Below, piece after piece: positions 57,757 to 64,000 of a stretch of 64,000 nucleotides of DNA (the first letter of the stretch is position 1; each line of letters opens with the position of its first letter). A program made the translations under genes and the position numbers. The DNA comes from Thermothelomyces thermophilus ATCC 42464 (taxonomy: Eukaryota > Ascomycota > Sordariomycetes > Sordariales > Chaetomiaceae): NCBI RefSeq assembly GCF_000226095.1, contig NC_016475.1, forward strand, positions 3,844,001 through 3,908,000, written 5' to 3'. The notes beneath the pieces are model-generated. The model ran no database searches. It saw only the letters and a program-made list of their open reading frames with translations, and had not been told where the DNA came from.

Positions 57757-58122
57757 CTACCGCCTCCCCCGACTCAGCCTGTTCCACGCTCCGGTCGAAG
57801 CCGGCAACTCCACGGGCGTCATGGGCGGATATCCCGCGCCGGCGCCCCATCGTCCGTACGCCGATGGGCCCCTCCCGGACAGCTCCGCCGGCATCTCCCG
57901 GCCCCCTGCCTCCGCCGCGCCCTTGTACACGGGCGGAGGCACGTCGACGCCCTCTGATGGCGCATTCTTTTGCTCGACACCTGTTGCTGCTGCTGCTGCT
58001 GCGGCGGCGGCGGCGGCGGTCCTGTTCCGAGAACGCATCCAGAAGAGGAGGATGGAGCACGCGCAGACGAGCACCAGGCAGCCGAAGACGCCGCCGATGA
58101 TGGCGGGCGTGTTATTGGGGCT

Positions 58123-58155
<33 letters not shown>

Positions 58156-59053
58156 CTCGCCGCCCTCGCTGCTGCTGTCGCTGCTGCTGTCGCTGCTGCT
58201 GCTGTTACTGCTGCTGCTGTTACTGCTGCTGCTGTTACTGTTGCTGTTATTGCTGGGCGAGGTCGGGTCCGAAGCAGGGGGCGCGTTGGTGTCGCTGGCG
58301 GCGGTACCGGTGGGTCTCTTCTGGGGGTCTCGGGTTGCGGTAGACGGTGCGGCGGTGTCGGAAACTGCTCGCTGAGGGTCCGTCGACGTCGATGACGCGA
58401 TCGAGGACGTGGGCCGCGGTGCTGAGGAAGAGGGCTCCTCCTTGCTGGTCGTGAACGCGAGGTACTGATCCGTGACCGCCTTCCGGCCACAGGCAATGTA
58501 GGTATAGGGACCGACGTCGTTGGAGAGCGTCAGGAGGGCGTAGGAGCAGAAGGGTTCTTTGGCATTCGAGCTGAAACGGGGCCGGGCGGCGTTAGATCGA
58601 GTCAATCAATAACCGGCTTGAGAGAGCGGCAGTCTGGCGCGGGAAGGGGACACGGCGACGTCGCAATGGGGCTTACCAGGTCCAGGTGGTTACTGGATCG
58701 CCTGTGAGCCCGCATCCCTTTGAACATGCGAAGCTGTCGATACAGGCTCCACCTAAGCCACAGTCTGTTGCGGCGATGACAGTGGTAGGGCAGAAGCCAA
58801 ACAAGCCGTGGAGGAGGTCGATCCGGATGTCAAAGCCGGGTTCGGCCGTCCGCGGCTTGCTGCTATCGCCCGAATAGTAGATGGTCGATAACTTGGTGAC
58901 CAGCACCGTTTGCTGGCGCTTGTCGAAGCTCGACGTTGCGTTGCTGTGGTGTTGTCGGCCCCATATTAGAGCCAGGCCGCTTACCCGCCTTATCCCCCCT
59001 AGCAGAAGCAAGAAGTGGAAGGCCAAGAAGCGCATCGATATGGAATGAAGCAA
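57757..59053 (-). CDS. Single-pass surface protein with Cys-rich ectodomain and repeat-coded linkers, about 390-396 aa
   Basis: Two exons on the minus strand: 59053-58677 and 58570-57757 (106-b intron, GTAAG/CAG, in phase). A second ATG at 59035 fits a cleaner signal peptide (Met-Arg-Phe-Leu-Ala-Phe-His-Phe-Leu-Leu-Leu-Leu). The ectodomain (~residues 25-170) has about nine cysteines, then a Ser/Thr-rich stalk, Ser-Asn repeats and an 11-Gly run. One membrane helix lies at ~282-303, followed by Arg-Ser-Arg-Asn-Arg (inside-positive), an 11-Ala run, and a tail with Pro-Pro-Val-Tyr (338-341), a PPxY motif of the kind bound by WW domains of Rsp5/Nedd4 ligases. It resembles fungal wall-sensor-like proteins in layout, but no WSC domain was recognised. 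Role in surface sensing is inference. Confidence 0.8.
57979..58256. repeat. Coding triplet repeats (poly-Ala, poly-Gly, Ser/Asn)
   Basis: Three tracts inside the surface-protein gene. GCN repeats at about 57979-58019 code for the 11 Ala after the membrane helix. GCC-type repeats at about 58121-58155 code for oligo-Gly. CTG/TTA-type repeats at about 58160-58256 code for Ser/Asn. All are expansion-prone. Confidence 0.85.
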
Positions 59054-59872
59054 TTGTGTCCAGCACTATAAAAGAGAAGAAAAAAAGGAAAAGAAAAATT
59101 AATTACGTGTTTGGAACTGGAAGGGCCTTTCAGGCAAGAATCATTATGGAAATTAAAAAAACGTCAAAAAAGCACTCGAAAACGCAGGAATGCAGACACC
59201 AAAATGATGGGAGCCCATCATCATCACCCCGATAGGCGACGCTCAGGTTATAAAGAAACGGCGCTGTTCAAAATAGCCCAGCCACCGTATCCCTTCCATC
59301 GACCCAACAACAAACCACACTACGGATAAAGCGCGTCTGTGCCTGCGCGGCTTCCTTAGCCCAGATGATTACCGCATAATCTCGGTTGAGTCCAAGGACA
59401 ATGGTGTTGGCACTGTCCTGAATGTATGTACAGCGCAGACATAATTACTTGAGACGGGAAACATCGCTCTCGCCTTTTTTGGGGTGGGCTGCTACCCCTG
59501 TCGGCGCCTTGTCGGCGCGAGTGGCTTGCAGGCTGAAAGCTCTGGCGAGATGATCTGCCGAATCACATCCCGCGCCGGACCCCAACTGCGTGGTTCAGGC
59601 GCTTAATCAGACAAAGTCGCGAGCACGGCCAACCAACTCCGGCAACGTCAAGTCCTGCCGAGTCTGAGGCTTCCGCGACTTCACTTCTTCTGCAAAACGC
59701 ACGCTTCATTCATGCTGAGTTCGCATCCTGCGGCACGCAGCGCACATCGCTGCTCTTTTGACAGGCCGAGCCCCTGAATGAACCTCTCGTTCCGAGGTTC
59801 TTCTTTTCAACTTTTTTTCCTTTTGTTTCTGGTTCCTCTTGCCGCAGCCTTCGAAGGGGGCCGCTCACTTCA
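59054..59872. other. Divergent intergenic region (shared promoter)
   Basis: 819 b between the minus-strand surface protein and the plus-strand glycosyltransferase, so it carries both promoters. Contains TAATTA boxes (59098-59104, 59441-59446) and a direct repeat TGTCGGCGC at 59499-59507 and 59511-59519. Confidence 0.55.
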
Positions 59873-61259
59873 ATGCAAAAGCACTTCTTGCTCTTGCCAG
59901 CGGCGTGCCTGCTGCTCGGGGGAATCGGTCTCTATGTCCAACGGGACCAGCTTGCCTACCTTGCGCGACCCGAGTTCCTCAACCCTATCGCCCATGGCCA
60001 GGAACATGCCCCGCCGTCACCATCCAAGACCACCTCCTCAGACCCCGCCACCATCACTACTACTGCAAGTGAGTGCCAAAGGTTCCCTCTAGCATTGCCG
60101 CGGCTTCTGACCTTGACGAACAGCATTTCTGGCCGAGTCGACAAGGGCAGCTTATGTGAAGGCCATCATGAACCCGGACGCCACGGACCTTCCTCGCATG
60201 GAATGTCCCAAGCTGGACTCATCGCGGTACAAGCAGTTGCAGGAGACGGGCGGCGATCAGGGCATCCGGTACTTCTTCGCCCTCGACCTCCGCCAATGCC
60301 TCGCCATTCTTCCCCGCCTCCTCGGCAGCGTGGTCGAAGCAATCCGCTTCCTGGGGCCCGAAAAGTGTGCCCTCTCCATCGTCGAGGGCAACTCGGACGA
60401 CGGCACGAGCGAGGTGCTGGCCGCGCTCCGCCCGGAATTGGAAGCCCTGGGGCTGCTGGCCTACCACTTCAACACGTCCCCGATAAACCCCAAAAAGGGC
60501 AACCGCATCCAGGCCCTCGCGACGCTGCGCAACCTCGCCCTGCAACCGCTGCTCGACCGCTACTACACCAATCCCAAGCAGTCTTCGCCGCCGCCACCAC
60601 CCACCCCGCCGCCCACCGTCATCTTCCTCAACGACGTCGCCATCTGCCCGGAGGACATCCTGGAGCTGGCGCACCAGCGGCGCGCCCTGGGCGCCGACAT
60701 GGTCTGCGCGATGGACTGGACCTACGTCGGGCAGGACCCGACCTTCTACGACGTGTGGGTGGCGCGGGGGCTGACGGGGGACTCGTTCTTCGAGATCCCG
60801 CCCGACGGCAGCTGGGACCTGGCCTGGAACCTGTTCTGGAACGACCCGGGCGCGCGGGCGCGCCTGGCCGCGCGCCGGCCCTTCCAGGTCTTCTCGTGCT
60901 GGAACGGCGCCGCCGCCTTCTCGGCCGCGCCGCTGGTCGACGACCAGTCTTCGGTCCGGTTCCGCGCCCCGCGCGAGGGCGAGTGCTTCCAGGGCGAGCC
61001 GCAGCTCTTCTGCAAGGACCTGTGGTTCCACGGCTACCGCAAGATCGCCGTCGTGCCCGCCGTCAACCTCGAGTACTCGGACGACGCCGGCCGGAGGATC
61101 AAGGAGGCCAAGGGCTACGCCTCCACCTGGGTCGGCGCGCCCGGGTGGGAGGACGACTCGATCGAGTGGCGCAACGACCCGCCCGAGGGCGTCAAGTGCA
61201 TTCCCGCGTACGATAAGCAGTTTTTTGAGGCCTGGAACAAGACGCAGCCGGGAACATGA
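59873..61259 (+). CDS. Family GT69 glycosyltransferase (CAP59/CMT1 alpha-1,3-mannosyltransferase-like), 443 aa
   Basis: Two exons: 59873-60068 and 60124-61259, separated by a 55-b intron (GTGAGT donor, AACAG acceptor); the join gives an Ala-Thr-Phe-Leu-Ala-Glu frame of 1332 nt. Residues ~4-22 form a single hydrophobic anchor, giving a type II Golgi topology. Family marks: Glu-Gly-Asn-Ser-x-Asp-Gly-Thr (near residue 140), Phe-Leu-Asn-Asp-Val-Ala-Ile-Cys-x-Glu-Asp-Ile-Leu-Glu-Leu, Ala-Met-Asp-Trp-Thr-Tyr, Cys-Trp-Asn-Gly-Ala-Ala-Ala-Phe, Gly-Glu-Cys-Phe-Gln-Gly-Glu-x2-Leu-Phe-Cys. These match the cryptococcal capsule-associated/mannosyltransferase family, which acts on wall or secreted polysaccharides. 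A Pro-rich insert (near residue 215) is unusual. Acceptor unknown. Confidence 0.9.
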
Positions 61260-63416
61260 AGAGGAAGGCGGAGGAATCAAACAAAATCGAATGAAAATGG
61301 GGCGGATGGTTGAATGTTGAGTAGTTGCGAGCATACCGGAGCCATGTTAGGCCACGCTGATGCGAGAGGCGTAATTATCTGTTTTTTTTGTCAGTTAATA
61401 CTTTGGTTGGCGTTGGGCGTATCAAGAGTTGAGGCGAGTTTACGGTATTACCTGCCAGTCTGCTCGACAGTGAAACACCAGACAGGAGGGCTGACCAATT
61501 AGTGTATTATCCCAGGCGTCAGCAAGGGAAATGTTCTCAAATGTTCTAGCCGGACCCGGTTACGGCACCCTACCTGTTTGTTGGCCAGGAGGGAGTTATC
61601 TCTGTGTGCCCGCCACGAGATGCTATTATCCTGTTCAGCTGGCTCTGCGCCCGGATTCCTTGCTCGTGGCCCTAATTAAACCCTGGGAAATGTTACATTC
61701 TGAATAGATATTATTAACCTACCTATATTCTTAGGGCGGGAAGCGGCCTTAGGAGCCTGGACACGGCTGTTCTTTCAAGGTCACCTGTCTGCTGAGTGCT
61801 AGGTGATCGACATTTGCTAAGTCGATGGGGAGAGTTACGAATATGAATGAGGCTCACTAATACACAGTTCGCTGTTCAATATTGAGGTAAGGTACCTATT
61901 CAACCTAGTATGACCGGCACAATGCCCGATTTCTCTTCGCGAATCAAAAAAGAAGAAAGAAATCCGCACTTCCTCAGCTCTTCATCATTGACCTCTCAAA
62001 CTGTGGCCAATGATTTTCCTGTTCTCACTGAGGTTCTAGTATTTTGCAAGTCATTGTGGATCGAACAGGTTTGCCAAGTATGCTCGATTAATATATGGTG
62101 CGACGTGATAGAAAGTCATCTCACTTGTCTTTGCCAAAGATCCACCAAGGGCATGTTAACCTGACTTGGGGCGTGTTATTGAGTTCACGCCGAAACGAAG
62201 TCTTCAACTCGCAGGTGGTGCTCCAACCGCAGGCCATTATCCGCCGCAAAGGGTTGGTCGAGCCATATTATTATACAGATGTCCGTAACAAAGAGGTAAA
62301 TAACGAAGGTGACCTGGGTACAAGTTTGGTTACACCTAGGAGTGAGGGGGCCCGCACAAGGTAGAAGCCCGCCGGCTTTTCTTTTTCCATCTACATTTTA
62401 GCAGTGGATCGTCGACCTCGACCCTGTACGAATGACAAGAGGTCACTGAGACGAACGTGTTAACCAGACGACAGACATGGACGAGACTACTAACACGGAT
62501 CAGACTGGTAAGAGTCTGTGTAAGTGATTTTGCTTTTTTCCTTCGTCCTCCCTGTTCGTTAGGTTGTTATGTTGTTTTTCTGTATAAACCAACGTTGGTA
62601 GGCAGCCGTAACCCGCAGAACCGCAGATCATATCTGTTGCACTGCCGAGGACGGTTTGTCCAGATCGATCAGGCGCGGAGAGGCAGGTCAGAAGGTCATC
62701 TGGGTACGTTTCAACCAGGCTTTGCTGGCAGAGTGGTTGATCTATTCCTTCGTGTCCCTTGTTGTTTCATAAGCGAGACATTACATCTTTTCTCCCCCAT
62801 AGATGCGTTCTGTTGAGCCATCGGTGTGTGTAATCACGTCTCTCTACCCTCACGTTCAAAGTTACCAGGGTCCTCTTCCCATCTCGTCGCTCATTGATAC
62901 ATGAGTCTTCACAAGCCTCTTGCAATTCCAGGTACATCTCTGCTTTTTCTTGTTTATTTTCAGAGACAAGACATAGGCCAGCCTTTGACCTTCCCATCTC
63001 TTCCCTCATCCGCAAGGCCAGTCCTCCTAGGGTGGCGAGTTCATGTCAGAGAAATGTTTGTCACAGCAGAGCAACGTATCTGCGAGTATAGCAAGACCGC
63101 CACGTGTGGTACACCGACACGTCGATGTCGTGGCCCCGGGAAGAATCAGCGACTTCCATTGCCGAGCCAGCACCTCAGAGTGCTAAAGTATTACTTGAAC
63201 AAGGCGGCGAATGGCGGTGCAGACATTGCTCACCACGCGGGTCCTTTTGATATTCTTTTCATTTCCCCCAGTTTCCAAATCTCACGATTTTCCATTGCTT
63301 CCTCACCCTCTTTCGCAACAAAGCGAAGTTCCTCCCTCCTTACCCTTTGATTTTCTCTTTCCGCTTTGCCAACTGACCACCACGAACGGCCGACAGCCTC
63401 CGAGATATACGTCAGC
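61260..63416. other. Long intergenic region
   Basis: About 2.16 kb without a supported gene. Several frames of 60-150 codons exist on both strands but lack GC3 bias, splice logic or recognisable motifs. A TAATTA-type box occurs at about 61366 and 61674. The last 150 b are pyrimidine-rich (63240-63400), as in promoters/leaders of filamentous fungi. Confidence 0.5.
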
Positions 63417-63674
63417 ATGGCCCGCGTCATGTTGGGGAACTCGCCCGATGCTTTCGAGGGCTCCTTCGTCAAGGGTTACGAGAAAGGTTTCGAGAGTGGC
63501 TGGGCTCTCGGCTTCGAGCATGGCAGAAAGGAAGGTCGCCGCGAGGTGGTTGTTCAAAAGAATAAAGGTACCGATAATCCCTATGCCGAGATCGCCGAGG
63601 TTCACCGATGCTGCTGTAAGTCTTAATCCTCTCGGGTCTCCGATTCTCCACTGTTCTCTCCTCCCCCCCCCCCC

Positions 63675-63760
<86 letters not shown>

Positions 63761-64000
63761 TCTCTCTAGAGTCTTCAATTGTCACAGGCTGGTGGTACGG
63801 AGAGCTCGCAACACACTCTGGCTAACCACATAATTAACCTACCTGTTTCATGCAGGCCCCTCTTCGACCTTGAGCCGCCAAAAGATGTGTCTGCTGAGTG
63901 ATGCCCCCTTATACGAGGGTGGTAGTGGCGATGCCCAGTCCGTCATATCCGCCGCTGATTCCGAGAACTCGGACCTGATGGACGTTTACCACGATGCTCA
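63417..64000 (+). CDS. 5' part of an unidentified gene with a GX3 repeat motif (runs off the window)
   Basis: Exon 1: ATG 63417-63615; intron 63616-63855 (GTAAGT/TGCAG, 240 b); exon 2 from 63856 open to 64000, in phase. Exon 1 encodes six glycines exactly four residues apart (residues ~20-40: Gly-Tyr-Glu-Lys-Gly-Phe-Glu-Ser-Gly-Trp-Ala-Leu-Gly-Phe-Glu-His-Gly-Arg-Lys-Glu-Gly), followed by a basic patch. The pattern recalls the GX3 helix of Yae1/Lto1 cluster-loading factors and of FliH. After a short Cys-Cys-Cys segment, exon 2 is acidic and Ser-rich with no known motif. Function unknown; the C-terminus is missing. Confidence 0.62.
63663..63757 (+). repeat. Poly-C run plus (TC)n microsatellite within an intron
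   Basis: Fourteen C at about 63663-63676, then an almost uninterrupted (TC)n of about 40 units to 63757, inside intron 1 of the last gene. It creates Arg-Glu and Leu-Ser shadow frames. Confidence 0.9.

Noticed and set aside
60219-61334. 371-codon minus-strand frame over the glycosyltransferase
   Set aside because: Shadow of the GT69 gene caused by GC3 bias; Arg/Val/Glu-rich with no motif.
63303-63785. 160-codon minus-strand Arg-Glu repeat protein
   Set aside because: Produced by the (TC)n microsatellite in an intron.
42085-64000. Secondary-metabolite gene cluster
   Set aside because: No polyketide synthase, NRPS, terpene cyclase, P450 or Zn2Cys6 cluster regulator among the host genes; the gene mix looks unrelated.
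42085-64000. tRNA or 5S rRNA genes
   Set aside because: Scanned by eye for GGTTCGAATCC-type T-arms with matching acceptor stems; none convincing. A covariance-model scan would be decisive.

Overview
The window has two very different halves. Positions 1-42084 are an AT-rich, gene-free retrotransposon island. Positions 42085-64000 are GC-rich and carry intron-containing genes of a filamentous ascomycete. Short introns (about 55-240 b), strongly GC-biased third codon positions, a GT69 glycosyltransferase, and transposons whose coding frames are riddled with TAG/TAA codons where CAG, CAA or TGG is expected (the signature of repeat-induced point mutation, RIP) all point to Pezizomycotina. A Sordariomycete, perhaps Sordariales, is most likely; the species is not identifiable here.

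The left half is a nest of Ty3/Gypsy chromovirus copies of one family (full length about 7.55 kb, LTRs 418-435 b, gag with a zinc knuckle, pol = protease-RT-RNase H-integrase-chromodomain). Element 1 (1-7243, minus, its 3' LTR cut by the window edge) sits in element 3 (7244-7941 plus 15501-20326, plus strand). Element 2 (7942-15495, plus, duplication AGAAA) also sits in element 3. Element 3 in turn interrupts the pol of an unrelated Gypsy-like element (element 4, 20327 onward). Element 5 (23781-31337, plus, duplication TACTC) lies next, after element 4's pol. A long unidentified retroelement-type frame follows (31438-34224). Element 6 (34552-42084, minus, duplication TGTCG) closes the island and abuts unmutated host DNA.

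The most unusual observation is a second gene on the opposite strand of every element of this family, between the chromodomain and the 3' LTR. All three LTR subfamilies carry it although their 3' regions are otherwise diverged. It encodes a six-cysteine motif with the spacing of fungal Zn(II)2Cys6 clusters, followed by a leucine/glutamate-rich probable coiled coil, and it ends inside the antisense of the chromodomain region. The same elements also show a 12-nt match between the LTR and the base next to it that fits Tf1-type self-priming and co-varies between subfamilies.

The right half encodes, in order: a secreted beta-helix protein; a small hypothetical protein; an unresolved minus-strand exon; an APC-superfamily amino acid/GABA/choline-type permease (six exons); a divergent protein kinase with a Gly/Asp tail (eight exons); a C2H2 zinc-finger regulator; a 224-b MITE-like inverted-repeat element; a four-pass membrane protein; a minus-strand single-pass surface protein with triplet-repeat-coded linkers; a GT69 (CAP59/CMT1-like) glycosyltransferase; and the 5' part of a gene with a glycine-every-fourth-residue motif. 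These are not an obvious cluster or pathway. Several concern the cell surface (permease, beta-helix protein, membrane sensor, glycosyltransferase). No rRNA, tRNA or CRISPR was seen.
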